A stretch of 64,000 bases of DNA, from assembly GCA_024235895.1 (NCBI GenBank), contig JACKLM010000002.1, positions 930,001 through 994,000 on the forward strand. Direction: 5' to 3'. Position 1 is the stretch's first letter. Each line of letters begins with the position of its first letter. This stretch comes from Burkholderiaceae bacterium. GTDB taxonomy: Bacteria > Pseudomonadota > Gammaproteobacteria > Burkholderiales > Burkholderiaceae_C. This document shows, piece by piece, positions 31,080-40,060 of this stretch. Both the position numbers and the translations under genes were made by a program. The notes beneath the pieces are model-generated. The model saw only the letters and a list, made by a program, of their open reading frames with translations, ran no database searches and was not told the DNA's origin.

Positions 31080-31508
31080 GTGTCCCCTTTCCGTCAGGTC
31101 GTCGCCAGGCGGGCATCGACGAAGTTAGCCCTCGCTCTCGCGGCGGCCGCGGTGGTCGCGGTTTCGGCCTGGCGGCCCGATAGGGTCGACGGGCCGGTAC
31201 CGTCGGTCGCCACGGAGTCCGGCACGGTTTCCCTGGCGTCGCTGCCCGCGCAGGCGCAAAGGACCAAGCTGCTCATCGCGCAAGGTGGGCCCTTCCCCTA
31301 CGACAAGGACGGCACCGTCTTCCACAACCGGGAGCGTTTGCTGCCGCCGCATCCGCGGGGTTACTACCGTGAGTACACCGTGACGACGCCCGGCGCGGGC
31401 GATCGGGGGGCGCGCCGCATCGTGTGCGGCGGCGACAGGCCCACCGCCCCCGACGCCTGCTACTACAGCGCCGACCACTACGCCAGTTTCCGCCGCATCG
31501 AGCCCTGA
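31080..31508 (+). CDS. Exported guanyl-specific ribonuclease (N1/T1/barnase family)
   Basis: The 142-residue protein has a basic N-terminus and a hydrophobic signal segment (LALALAAAAVVAVSA), so it should be exported. The mature enzyme matches the microbial RNase N1/T1/barnase fold. GPFPYDKDGTVFHNRERLLP is followed by GYYREYTV (Glu98), GARRIV (Arg112/113) and SADHYASF (His133), the Glu-Arg-His catalytic set. Cys116 and Cys127 may form a disulfide. Translation starts at GTG 31080, with AGGG 8 nt upstream; there is no better ATG. The next gene encodes a barstar-type inhibitor that would protect the producing cell. Confidence 0.9.
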   Translation: MSPFRQVVARRASTKLALALAAAAVVAVSAWRPDRVDGPVPSVATESGTVSLASLPAQAQRTKLLIAQGGPFPYDKDGTVFHNRERLLPPHPRGYYREYTVTTPGAGDRGARRIVCGGDRPTAPDACYYSADHYASFRRIEP

Positions 31509-31570
31509 CCGGCAACCCTGTCATCGCCCCGAATCCCCGATCCGTTTCGACGCCCTGGAGGAACGCGAAC

Positions 31571-32134
31571 ATGCTCTTGCAAACCGTCCGACCCAATATC
31601 GTGCAGGCGATCCGTGCCTACCGCGTGGACGACCTGATGCAGGCCGCGCAGGATGCCGGCCAGCACTTCCTGTACGCGGACCTGTCCAAGGCGCAGAACA
31701 AGCAGGAGGTGCTCGAGGCGATCGCCGCCGCCTTCCTGTTCCCCGCGCACTTCGGCAAGAACCTGGACGCGCTGTACGACTGCATGACCGACCTCGTCCA
31801 CAAGGCCGGCCCGCAGCCGGGCTTCGTCGTCGTGCTCGAGCAGCTCCCGGACAACCCCCGCTTCGATCGCGAGGCGCGCGAGCAGCTGCTGGACGTCTTC
31901 CGCGACGCCGCCGACTTCTGGGGCGAGCGGCGGATCGCGTTCCGCTGCTTCTACTCCTTCGCCGTCGCGCGCAGCCAGGACAAGCCCTGGGAACGCCCGG
32001 CCGAGGCCGCCCCGCTCGCCGCCAAGGCGCCGCCGCGGGTCGTCTCCAAGAACGGCGTCAACCCCAACTTCGGCATGAACATGCCGATGATGAGCAGCGC
32101 CTTCGACACCGCGATGTGGCGCGACGCAGCCTGA
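31571..32134 (+). CDS. Barstar-family ribonuclease inhibitor
   Basis: This 187-residue cytoplasmic protein contains the barstar core (YADLSKAQNKQEVLEAIAAAFLFPAHFGKNLDALYDCMTDL, in parts). It includes the FGKNLDALYDCMTDL helix that inserts into the RNase active site in the barnase-barstar complex. It is longer than B. amyloliquefaciens barstar (about 90 residues), mainly by a Pro/Ala/Met-rich C-terminal tail after residue 140. It follows the ribonuclease by 62 bp with a GGAGG ribosome site and no promoter between, so the pair should be co-expressed, giving immunity to the enzyme before export. Confidence 0.9.
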   Translation: MLLQTVRPNIVQAIRAYRVDDLMQAAQDAGQHFLYADLSKAQNKQEVLEAIAAAFLFPAHFGKNLDALYDCMTDLVHKAGPQPGFVVVLEQLPDNPRFDREAREQLLDVFRDAADFWGERRIAFRCFYSFAVARSQDKPWERPAEAAPLAAKAPPRVVSKNGVNPNFGMNMPMMSSAFDTAMWRDAA

Positions 32135-32160
32135 GTGCCCCGCTGCGCCGAACCCGAACG

Positions 32161-32190
32161 ACGGCGGCCCCTGGCCGCCGTCGGCATTTT
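32161..32190 (+). terminator. Rho-independent terminator after the barstar gene
   Basis: ACGGCGGCC-CCT-GGCCGCCGT is a perfect 9-bp stem with a 3-nt loop, followed by CGGCATTTT. It begins 27 nt after the barstar stop codon. Confidence 0.75.
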
Positions 32191-32320
32191 CGGACGGCCA
32201 TCGTGGAATTCGCCGGAAATCGCCGGGCTTCGGGAGCCGCCCAAGGTTTCGATAGGACTCGCGTGTGCCCTGATGTTGGCCCTGTTGCTCCAACTCGCCA
32301 GGACCAACCTCTTGGTTTTC

Positions 32321-32720
32321 GTGCCATGACCGAGCGGACCGAGGACGGCGGGTACCCTTGCCCTCCATGCCCGGGGACAGTGCCCCGGGCGCTCACCAGG
32401 CACAAACAGTCCGCAAGACTGTTTGTGTCCGGGCTCGCTCCCACGCCACCGGCCTTCGGCCGCTGGCTCCTCCTCTACTTACGGTCAAGGGCACCCGCCG
32501 CCCTCGGCAGGCCACGGAGTTGGTGTTCGACGGTCGAGTACCGGGGCGGTGGCAGGCCAAGGTCGGCGGGCACCCTCCCACGTAAGTAGAGGAGGAGCCG
32601 GCGGCGCCAGCCGGCGGCGGGGGACATGGAGTGGGAGGGTGCCCGCCGACCTTGGCGCGCTGGCTTGTCGAACGCCAGAAGAAGCGAAAGTCCGACTTCG
32701 ACAACCGTCGGCAAAGGGCC
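32321..32720 (+). repeat. Dispersed intergenic repeat, copy B, with inverted duplication
   Basis: This region shares ordered blocks with copy A at 15718-15975, but part of it is duplicated in inverse orientation. A perfect 24-bp inverted repeat lies at 32557-32580 and 32632-32655. The CTCCTCCTCTACTTACG block also occurs forward near 32467 and inverted near 32581. A further short hairpin, ACAAACAGTC-CGCAA-GACTGTTTGT, lies near 32402-32426. No frame gives a conserved protein. The whole gap from 32191 to 32837 holds no gene that I can support. Confidence 0.65.
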
Positions 32721-32837
32721 GGTTGCTACCGCCATGCGGTGCGCCGGGCCCTGGCGACCGACCCTCTTGCCGGACCGAGCCGCTTCCGGGCATAGGTGAG
32801 GCGCCCACAATGCCGGACAGCCTTCAAGGGCGTCAGG

Positions 32838-33647
32838 CTACGCCGGCGGCTGCAGCGCCTGCACCAGCGCAAGGTACTCGGCCACCGGGACTTCCTCGGC
32901 GCGGCGCTGCAGGTCGAAACCCTGCGTCTCGGCCAAGGCCGCCGCGCCCTGCGCGTCCAGCCAGCGCCCGAGGGTGTGGCGCAGCCGCTTGCGCCGCTGC
33001 GAAAAAGCCGCGCGTACGACCTCGGCCAGCCGCACCGGATCGACCGGAACCGCATCGGCGCGCGGCGTCATGCGCAGGATGGCCGAGTCGACCCGCGGCG
33101 GCGGGTCGAAGGCCTGCGGCGGGACGTCGAACAGCGGCTCGACCGCATACCGCCACTGCAACATGACCGTCAGCCGCCCGTAGTCGCGCCCGCCGGGCCC
33201 GGCCGTGATGCGGTCGACGACTTCCTTTTGCAGCATGAAGTGCTGGTCGCGCACACAGTCCGCCGCCCCCAGAAGGTGGAACAGCAGCGGCGTCGAGATG
33301 TTGTACGGCAGGTTGCCGACCACGCGCAGCGGCTGCCCGGCAGCGGCTGCCAGTGCGCGGAAGTCGACCGTCAGCGCATCGGCCTCGACGACCGCGAGCC
33401 CGGGCCAGCCCCGCAGCCGCGCGGCGAGGTCGCGGTCGAGCTCGATCGCCGTCATCGCCCCGCAGCGCGGCAGCAGCGCGCGCGTCAAGGCCCCCAGCCC
33501 CGGCCCGATCTCGACCAGCGCCTGGCCGGGGCGCGGGTCGATCGCCCGGGCGATGGCCTCGACGACGGCGGCGTCGGCGAGGAAGTGCTGGCCGAAGCGC
33601 TTGCGCGCGACGTGGCCGGTGCCGCGGCGTGCGTCGGCTGCGTTCAA
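32838..33647 (-). CDS. rsmA: 16S rRNA dimethyladenosine transferase (KsgA)
   Basis: This 269-residue S-adenosylmethionine-dependent enzyme dimethylates two adjacent adenines (A1518/A1519 in E. coli numbering) near the 3' end of 16S rRNA. The signatures are [10 protein letters not shown] near the start, the SAM motif [12 protein letters not shown], the catalytic [12 protein letters not shown] and PRVDSAIL. The best start appears to be TTG at 33647, giving MNAADARRG; a GTG nearer [10 protein letters not shown] is possible. It follows surA by 73 bp on the same strand. In many betaproteobacteria pdxA lies between these two genes; it is missing here. Confidence 0.95.
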   Translation of the reverse strand: MNAADARRGTGHVARKRFGQHFLADAAVVEAIARAIDPRPGQALVEIGPGLGALTRALLPRCGAMTAIELDRDLAARLRGWPGLAVVEADALTVDFRALAAAAGQPLRVVGNLPYNISTPLLFHLLGAADCVRDQHFMLQKEVVDRITAGPGGRDYGRLTVMLQWRYAVEPLFDVPPQAFDPPPRVDSAILRMTPRADAVPVDPVRLAEVVRAAFSQRRKRLRHTLGRWLDAQGAAALAETQGFDLQRRAEEVPVAEYLALVQALQPPA

Positions 33648-33720
33648 ACCCGCACCCGCCGCGCCGGCGCATGGCCGTCGGCCCGGCAGCGCGTGCCCTG
33701 CCGCGGCCGCACCGGGGCTC

Positions 33721-35103
33721 TCACGACGGATCCGGCTCGCGCAGCTCGATGTAGGCGAGCGCGCGCAGCTCGACCACCCAGTCCTCGTAGGCCTGCTCGA
33801 ACCGGCGCTCGCGCAGCATGCTGCGAACCTGCTCGCGCCGCTGCTCGGCCGTCAGCTCGAGCGCGCGGCGCTCGAGCACCTGGATCAGGTGGACGCCGAA
33901 TCGGCTGCGCACCGGATCGGAGATCGCCCCCAGCGGCAGCCGGCTGGCCGGCTGCTCGAACTCGGGCACCATCATGCCGGGCGAGAACCATCCCAGGTCG
34001 CCGCCCTGCGCGGCCGACCCGTCCTCGGAGAAGGCACGCGCAGCGTCCTCGAAGCGGCGTGCGCCGGACTCGATCTCGCGCTTGATCTCGGCCAGGCGCG
34101 CCGCCGCCTGCTCGGCACTGGCCCGCGGCGACACGCGCAGCAGGATATGGCGCGCGCGCGTCTGCACCAGCGCCGGGTCGGCCGCTTCACGCCGGTCGAG
34201 CAGCTTGAGCAGGTGAAAGCCGGCGCCACTGCGCAGCAGCTGCGGGTGCACCTGTCCGGGCTGCAGCGTGGAGGCGGCCTCGACGAACAGGTCGGGCAGC
34301 CGGGACAAGGGACGCAACCCGATCTCGCCGCCACGCTCGCGGCCAGCGTCGTCGGACAACTCGCGCGCGACGGCCTCGAAGGGCTCGCCGGCGCGCACGC
34401 GCGCCAGCGCCGCCTCGGCACGCGCGCGGCGCTCGGCGACGCCGGCCGCGTCGGCACCCTCGGGCACCGCGACCAGGATCTGCGCCAGGTTGATCTCCAC
34501 GGCGGTGCCGGCGGCCTGCGCGCGCGCCGCCAGCTCGCGGTCGATCTCGTCCTCGCCGACGACGATCCGGCCGACCACCTCGCGCTCGCGCGTGCGCTCG
34601 ACCAGGATCTGGTCGCGCAGGCTGGCGCGGAAGCGCCGCATGTCCATCCCCTGCGCCTGCAGCGCCTGGCGCAGCTGGTCCGGCGTGAGCTGGTTCTGCG
34701 CCGCGACGCTGGCGACCGCGCGGTCGAGCTCGGCGTCGTCGACCCCGCCACCGACCTCGCGAGCATGCGTGACGACGACACGCTCGTCGATCAGCTGGTC
34801 CAGCGCCTGGCGGCGCCAGGCCGACGTCGGCTGTGGCGGCTGGCCGGCGCGCGCGGCCGCCTGCCGCAGCGCCTCGATGCGCGCCTGCACCTCGACCGCG
34901 GTCACCAGCTCCTGGTTGACGATCGCGACGATGTGGTCGCCCGGCGCGTCCTGCACCGGCGCCGGCGCGCGCACCTGCGCGGTCGCCGACAGCACGCCGG
35001 CCAGCAACGCCGTCGCCAGGGTGGCCGCGCGCAGCACGGCCCATGCCTGGCGGCCGGGTCGGGTCCGTCGGGCGGCTGGGGTCAGGGGAGGTTCGAAGGC
35101 CAT
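33721..35103 (-). CDS. surA: Periplasmic chaperone and peptidyl-prolyl isomerase SurA
   Basis: This 460-residue protein has an N-terminal signal peptide (hydrophobic run near residues 22-42), an N-terminal chaperone domain beginning [16 protein letters not shown] and two parvulin domains. The first starts near residue 194 ([11 protein letters not shown]) and the second near 305 ([11 protein letters not shown], then [10 protein letters not shown] and [12 protein letters not shown]). A short C-terminal helix completes the chaperone fold. SurA escorts outer-membrane proteins, including LptD, across the periplasm. Its ATG overlaps the 3' end of lptD by 22 bp, with GGAG upstream, so the two genes are coupled. 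Confidence 0.95.
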   Translation of the reverse strand: MAFEPPLTPAARRTRPGRQAWAVLRAATLATALLAGVLSATAQVRAPAPVQDAPGDHIVAIVNQELVTAVEVQARIEALRQAAARAGQPPQPTSAWRRQALDQLIDERVVVTHAREVGGGVDDAELDRAVASVAAQNQLTPDQLRQALQAQGMDMRRFRASLRDQILVERTREREVVGRIVVGEDEIDRELAARAQAAGTAVEINLAQILVAVPEGADAAGVAERRARAEAALARVRAGEPFEAVARELSDDAGRERGGEIGLRPLSRLPDLFVEAASTLQPGQVHPQLLRSGAGFHLLKLLDRREAADPALVQTRARHILLRVSPRASAEQAAARLAEIKREIESGARRFEDAARAFSEDGSAAQGGDLGWFSPGMMVPEFEQPASRLPLGAISDPVRSRFGVHLIQVLERRALELTAEQRREQVRSMLRERRFEQAYEDWVVELRALAYIELREPDPS

Positions 35104-37448
35104 GCAAGGGGCTCCTCGCCATGCTCGTCGCGCAGCAGGCGGTAACCGGGGATATTGTCCTTCAAGACCCGCAGCGGGTTCGTCCCGAGCCGCGACAGCC
35201 CGACGAGCTCGAGCTGAAGCATCAGCCGCGTCGTCGCCTCGCTGCGCCCGGTCGAGACGCGCTCGGAGACGATGCGCGCGATCCAGCATCCGGCGTCGAA
35301 CTCGACGCCGAGCAGCGAATCGGTGATGCGGCTGTCGCGCATGCTGTAGGCGATGCGGCCGACGCCGTACCAGCGGCCGCGGCACTCCGCCTGTGCGGCC
35401 GCGGGCGACGCGGCCCTGGCCCCGTCGGCAGCCGGCGCACCGGTGGCCGCGGCTTCCTGCTCGGCGATCGCCCGCGCCGCGGCCATCGCGGCCGCCCCCA
35501 GCGGCCACTGCCAGCCGACCTCGACCTGCTCGCTGGTCCCGCGCGCGAGCCGGTAGCGCACGTCGATGGTCCGAAACGGCCCCGGCGACCAGTTGGCGCC
35601 GAGCACCGATCGGGTCAGCCGCCCGAGGTCGGGGCTGTACTGCATCGACGCGTCCAGACCCAGGCGTGGTAGCAGCGTCGTCGACCCCAGCAGCAGCAGG
35701 TCCGAGACGCTGCGCTCCAGCGGTGGTCCATCGGCGCTGCCGTCGGGCTGCGGCGCGACGCGCTGGTCGCGCAGCAGCACCCGCTGCACCACGCCCAGCC
35801 GCAGCAGTTCGGCGCCGCTGGCGGGGTCCAGCAGCCGGCTCGTCACCCCGAGCGTGAGCTGGTCGGCATCGGAGACGCGGTCGACGCCCGCGAAGGCGTT
35901 GCGCGCCCAGACCGAGTCGAAGTCGAAGTCGCGCGCCCAGGCGTCGAAGTTGGGCAGCCTGTCCTGGCGCCGGTAGGCGGTGCGGACGTACAACGCGCGC
36001 GGCTCGAGCGTCTGCCGCAACGCGCGGCCGAAGAACGTCGCGTCGCGTTCGAAGACCAGCCCGGCGTCGACCGAGGCGCTGGGGATCCAGCGCGACGCCG
36101 TCGTGCGCCCGTCGGCCATCGGGTCGTCGGTGCGGTACCAGGCCCCGTTCAGCGCCAGCCGCGGCACCAGCCAGCCGCCGGGTCGCCGCAGCGGCCACGC
36201 GAGGTCGGCCACCGCGTGCCAGCGCCAACCCTGGGGGCGGTCGGCGTCGACGTCGCCGCCGGGCCGTTCGAAGCGGTTGAGCTCGCTCGTCAGCCGCCAT
36301 TGCAGTGGCCCCTGCGCGGCCTCGGCCAGCACACCGAGCTGCGGCCGCCGCGCGTACGGGGCGACGACCGGCGCGCCCGGGTCCTGCAGCACCTGCCAGT
36401 CCTGCAACTGCGCCCAGGCCTGTCCCTGCCAGCTGCGCCACTGCCATGGCCGCTCGACACGTGCACGCGATGCGAGCAGACGCGGCCAGGGCCCAGGGGT
36501 GGCGCGCGGGAAGTCCTTCCACCAGTCGTCGTCGGAGACGCGCGCCAGATCCACCTCCAGCGTGGTCCGACGCCCGGCGCGCTGCCGGTGCTCCCACTCC
36601 AGCGCATAGCGCGAGCGACGCGCGGCGCGGTCGTCGGGCAGGCCGTCGAGCCGGACCTCGCCGCGCCAGCGCGGCTCCAGGTAGCGGAATTCGGCCTCCA
36701 GCCCCAGGCCGCGACGCGTGCTCAGGCGCGGCGCAAGCGTCAGGTCGCGGTTTGGCGCCAGGTTCCAGTAGTACGGGACCGAGACCTCGAAGCCGCTGCG
36801 GCTGTCCAGATCGAGGGTCGGCGGCAGCCAGCCCGACTTGCGCGCGTCGGTGACGGGAAAGCTCAGGCTCGGCAGCGCCAGCAGCGTCACGCCCTGGAAC
36901 TGCAGCCGCGCCGCCTCGGCCACACCCTCGTTGGCGTCGAAATCGATCGCCACCGATCGCGCACGCAGCTCCCAGTCCGGCCGCTCGTCCGGCGACGCCG
37001 GACGCGCGCAGCTCGTGTAGGCGAAGTCCTCGGCGCGCAGCCGCGTGCGGCTGGCCAGGTCGATGCGCGAGGCGCTGCCGCGCGTGCCGCGGTCGAGGAA
37101 GTCGAACTCCGTCGCGAGGCACCAGCCGCTGAAGTCGCGCACCCCGAGGTCGATCTCGGTGCCGCGCAGGACCAGCCCCTCGCGCTCGACGACGACGCGG
37201 CCGCTCGCGGTCGCGCGAGCGGTGTCGGCCCGGTAGTCGAGGCGGTCGGCGCGGATGCGAAGACCGCCCTGGCGCAGCTCGACCTCGCCCTCGGCGCGAC
37301 TGCGGCCGTCGGGCGTGCTCGACAGTCGGTCGGCCTGCAGCGTCACCGGCAGCCGCGGCGCATCGTCGGCCGCCCGCAGCGGCGCCGCCGCCTGGATACA
37401 CAGCAGCAGCAGCAGCCAGGGGCGGGCGGGGGCGCAGCGCATCGGCAT
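35082..37448 (-). CDS. lptD: LPS-assembly protein LptD
   Basis: This 788-residue outer-membrane protein has a signal peptide (LLLLLCIQAAAPLRA), an N-terminal OstA/LptA-like jellyroll (VTLQADRLSSTPDGRSRAEGEVELRQGG) and a large C-terminal barrel. With LptE it inserts lipopolysaccharide into the outer leaflet. Cys residues occur at the N-terminal side (FSGWCLATE, YTSCARP) and near the C-terminus (AQAECRGRW, DAGCWIAR), as needed for the known inter-domain disulfides. Start is ATG 37448 or the next ATG at 37442. GATAAT lies 11 nt upstream on the same strand. lptD-surA-rsmA form one probable operon. Confidence 0.95.
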   Translation of the reverse strand: MPMRCAPARPWLLLLLCIQAAAPLRAADDAPRLPVTLQADRLSSTPDGRSRAEGEVELRQGGLRIRADRLDYRADTARATASGRVVVEREGLVLRGTEIDLGVRDFSGWCLATEFDFLDRGTRGSASRIDLASRTRLRAEDFAYTSCARPASPDERPDWELRARSVAIDFDANEGVAEAARLQFQGVTLLALPSLSFPVTDARKSGWLPPTLDLDSRSGFEVSVPYYWNLAPNRDLTLAPRLSTRRGLGLEAEFRYLEPRWRGEVRLDGLPDDRAARRSRYALEWEHRQRAGRRTTLEVDLARVSDDDWWKDFPRATPGPWPRLLASRARVERPWQWRSWQGQAWAQLQDWQVLQDPGAPVVAPYARRPQLGVLAEAAQGPLQWRLTSELNRFERPGGDVDADRPQGWRWHAVADLAWPLRRPGGWLVPRLALNGAWYRTDDPMADGRTTASRWIPSASVDAGLVFERDATFFGRALRQTLEPRALYVRTAYRRQDRLPNFDAWARDFDFDSVWARNAFAGVDRVSDADQLTLGVTSRLLDPASGAELLRLGVVQRVLLRDQRVAPQPDGSADGPPLERSVSDLLLLGSTTLLPRLGLDASMQYSPDLGRLTRSVLGANWSPGPFRTIDVRYRLARGTSEQVEVGWQWPLGAAAMAAARAIAEQEAAATGAPAADGARAASPAAAQAECRGRWYGVGRIAYSMRDSRITDSLLGVEFDAGCWIARIVSERVSTGRSEATTRLMLQLELVGLSRLGTNPLRVLKDNIPGYRLLRDEHGEEPLAWPSNLP

Positions 37449-37451
37449 TCC

Positions 37452-37465
37452 TACAATCGATTATC
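37452..37465. promoter_or_regulatory. Overlapping opposed -10 boxes between lptD and amgK
   Basis: In the 18 bp between the two start codons, TACAAT (37452-37457, plus) ends 9 nt before the amgK ATG. GATAAT (37465-37460, minus) ends 11 nt before the lptD ATG. Each promoter's -35 region would lie inside the other gene's coding sequence, and neither has a good -35 hexamer. Confidence 0.45.
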
Positions 37466-37466
37466 C

Positions 37467-38549
37467 ATGTCGACTTCCGCCTCCCCCGACACGGCCGGGA
37501 CGCAAGACGCCGTCAGCTGGCCCGACCCTGCGCGCCGCGCCGCCTTCGGCCGCTGGCTCGCCGAGGTCGGCCCGCGCCACGGCCTGCAGCCGCAAACGCT
37601 CGCGCCGGCGTCGGCCGATGCGAGCTTCCGCCGCTACCTGCGCATCCAGGGCGACGCGGCGAGCTTCATCGTCATGGACGCGCCGCCGCCGCATGAGGAC
37701 GTCCGCCCCTTCGTCCACGTCGCCGCGCTGATCGGCGCCGCCGGACTGCACGCGCCGCGCGTGCTCGAGGCCGATCCGGCACAGGGCTTCCTGCTGCTCG
37801 ACGACCTGGGCCGGCGGCTCTACCTGGATGCGCTGCGCGAGGCCGACCCCGCCGAGGCCGACCGCCTGATGCGCGATGCGACCGCGGCCCTCGTGCAGTG
37901 GCAGCTTCGCGTCCCCGCCGACACCCTGCCGCCATACGACGGGGCGCTGCTGGCGCGCGAGCTGGCGCTGTTCCCCGAGTGGTGCGTGCGCGGCAAGCAC
38001 CACATCAGCTGGGGCGATCGCGAGCGCGCGATCTGGGACAGGACCTGCCGGCTGCTGATCGACGCCGCGCTCGCGCAGCCGACGGTCGCGGTGCACCGCG
38101 ACTGGATGCCGCGCAACCTGATGGTCGCCGATCCGAACCCCGGCATCCTCGACTTCCAGGATGCGGTTCGCGGCCCCGTCACCTACGACCTGGCGTCGCT
38201 GCTGCGCGACGCCTTCGTCTCCTGGGACGAGGAGCGCGAGCTCGACTGGGCGGTTCGCGCATGGCAGGCGGCGCGCGACGCCGGCGTGCCGCTGGGCGAG
38301 GCTTTCGGGTCCGACTTCGGCGGCTTCTGGCGCGCGCTCGAGTGGATGGGGCTGCAGCGCCACCTGAAGGTGCTCGGCATCTTCTGCCGGCTCGAGCTGC
38401 GCGACGCCAAGCCTCAGTACGCGCGCGACCTGCCGCGCTTCTTCGGCTACGCGACGCGGGTGGCGCACCGCTACGCCGAGCTGCGCCCGCTGCTCGCGCT
38501 GCTGGAGCCGATGTCCGGGCCGCTGGTGCAGCGCGGGCTGACTTTCTGA
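37467..38549 (+). CDS. amgK: MurNAc/GlcNAc anomeric kinase AmgK (aminoglycoside phosphotransferase fold)
   Basis: The 360-residue protein has the aminoglycoside phosphotransferase/choline kinase fold. Features are DASFRRYLR near residue 51, LLLDDLGRRLYLD, the catalytic loop VHRDWMPRNLMV (Asp212, Asn217) and the metal-binding ILDFQDAVRGPVTYDLASLLRDAF. AmgK phosphorylates the anomeric position of N-acetylmuramic acid in peptidoglycan recycling in pseudomonads and many betaproteobacteria. Its usual partner, the nucleotidyltransferase MurU, does not follow here. The 280 bp after the stop contain no gene. Expression looks leaderless, with no ribosome site before the ATG. Confidence 0.88.
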   Translation: MSTSASPDTAGTQDAVSWPDPARRAAFGRWLAEVGPRHGLQPQTLAPASADASFRRYLRIQGDAASFIVMDAPPPHEDVRPFVHVAALIGAAGLHAPRVLEADPAQGFLLLDDLGRRLYLDALREADPAEADRLMRDATAALVQWQLRVPADTLPPYDGALLARELALFPEWCVRGKHHISWGDRERAIWDRTCRLLIDAALAQPTVAVHRDWMPRNLMVADPNPGILDFQDAVRGPVTYDLASLLRDAFVSWDEERELDWAVRAWQAARDAGVPLGEAFGSDFGGFWRALEWMGLQRHLKVLGIFCRLELRDAKPQYARDLPRFFGYATRVAHRYAELRPLLALLEPMSGPLVQRGLTF

Positions 38550-38829
38550 GCGTGCCCAGGGCCAGGCTGCGCCCGCCCCGCTCCCCGCAGCGGACGAGAG
38601 AACTTGCGGCGGCCCGGCATCTTCCGTTTCTCTGCGGCGAGCGCCGGCGAACGGCCTCGGCCGCCTGCCGCACACCGCGGGCTCACCCGCATTTTCGTGC
38701 CGCATTCGCGCCGCCTATGATGCCCGGCCGCGATGCCGATCGCGGCCGCGCGCGCCACGAGGGCGCTCGCGCCTGCCGCATCGGGGGCTAGTCCAGGCCC
38801 GCACCCATCCCGCGACCACCGAGGTGTTC

Positions 38830-40038
38830 ATGAAGAGCTTGCGTTCCTGGCTGATCACCGCCGTCGCGGTCGCGGGCCTCGTGGCTTGTGGGGGCGGCGA
38901 CCCGTACGTCCCCGGCAGCGACGGTCCCGCCGGCGCGCCGACGACCAAGGGTGCGTTCAGCGCCGTTGTCTCGTTCGGCGACAGCCTCAGCGACATCGGC
39001 ACCTACAAGCCGGCGACCTCGCTGGCCGGCAACGGCACGCCGCCGTTCTTCGGCGGCAAGTTCACGACCAATGCGACGACCGACCCGGTCAGCCCGGGCG
39101 ACGATGCGCCGCTGTGGATCGACCGCGTCGCCGGCGCGCTCGGCCTCGTCGTCACGCAGGCCGAGATCGGATTCGCCGGCAGCTCGGTCAAATGCCCCGC
39201 GGCGTCGGTCCCGGCGCTGGCGACCACCTGCACCGCCTATGCGCAGGGAGGCGCGCGCGTCACGGACCCGGAGGGGATCGGCAAGGCCGGCGGCGCGCTG
39301 ACGGTGCCAGTCAAGACGCAGATCGCGAACCACCTGGCGGCCTTCGGCGGCTTCGACGCCGACGACCTCGTCGTCGTCTGGGCCGGTGCCAACGACGCCC
39401 TGGTCCAGTTCGGCGTCTTCGCCGCGACCGCGGCGCAGATCCAGGCGCAGGCCGCCGCCGGCGCGCTGACCCCCGACCAGGCCAACGCCCTGCTGCTCGA
39501 CGCGCAGTTGCAGGCGCTCGGCGCGATGAAGCAGGCGGCGATCGAGCTCGGCGGCTATATCCGCAGCGACATCCTCGACAAGGGGGCGCGCTACGTCGCT
39601 GTCATGAACCTGCCGGACATCGCTTCCACCCCGTTCGGTCAGTTGGTGCCCGCCAGCGCGCGGCCGGTGCTGACCGCGCTGTCGGAGAACTTCAACCTCT
39701 GGCTGCGCGAGTCCCTCAGGGACCAGCCGGTGCAGCTGCTCGACATGTTCGCCTTCTACCGCGAGCTGCTCGCCGACCCGACAGGCTTCGGCTTCGTCGA
39801 CATCGTCACGCCGGTTTGCAGTGCCGCGGCGATCGAGGCGCTGACCGGTGGTGCGGTCACCGACGGTTCGTCGCTGTTCTGCAACGCCACGCCCGGGGCG
39901 CCGTACAACACGCTGGCTGCGGGTGCCGACATCGACAACTGGCTCTTTGCCGACGGCGTGCACCCGACCCGCGGCGGCCACGCGGTGATCGCCGCGCAGG
40001 TGCTCGACGAGCTGCGCGCGTTCGGCTGGATCGACTGA
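38830..40038 (+). CDS. SGNH/GDSL-type esterase lipoprotein
   Basis: This 402-residue protein has a lipoprotein signal ending GLVAC (Cys20) followed by GGGDP. The SGNH motifs are block I FGDSLSD (nucleophile Ser52), block III-like VWAGANDAL with the oxyanion Asn, and block V FADGVHPTRGGH with the Asp-His pair. Four central cysteines may form disulfides. It should hydrolyse an ester or lipid outside the cytoplasm; the substrate is unknown. ATG 38830 has GAGG 5 nt upstream and is preferred to GTG 38824, which overlaps that site. The next gene, OmpW-like, follows after 22 bp and may be cotranscribed. Confidence 0.88.
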   Translation: MKSLRSWLITAVAVAGLVACGGGDPYVPGSDGPAGAPTTKGAFSAVVSFGDSLSDIGTYKPATSLAGNGTPPFFGGKFTTNATTDPVSPGDDAPLWIDRVAGALGLVVTQAEIGFAGSSVKCPAASVPALATTCTAYAQGGARVTDPEGIGKAGGALTVPVKTQIANHLAAFGGFDADDLVVVWAGANDALVQFGVFAATAAQIQAQAAAGALTPDQANALLLDAQLQALGAMKQAAIELGGYIRSDILDKGARYVAVMNLPDIASTPFGQLVPASARPVLTALSENFNLWLRESLRDQPVQLLDMFAFYRELLADPTGFGFVDIVTPVCSAAAIEALTGGAVTDGSSLFCNATPGAPYNTLAAGADIDNWLFADGVHPTRGGHAVIAAQVLDELRAFGWID

Positions 40039-40060
40039 CCGCCCACTGGGGAGCCAAGCC

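Noticed and set aside
32423..33166. 247-residue plus-strand frame across the repeat region and rsmA
   Set aside because: It spans repeat DNA and then runs antisense to rsmA; it is Arg/Ala/Pro-rich with no conserved blocks.
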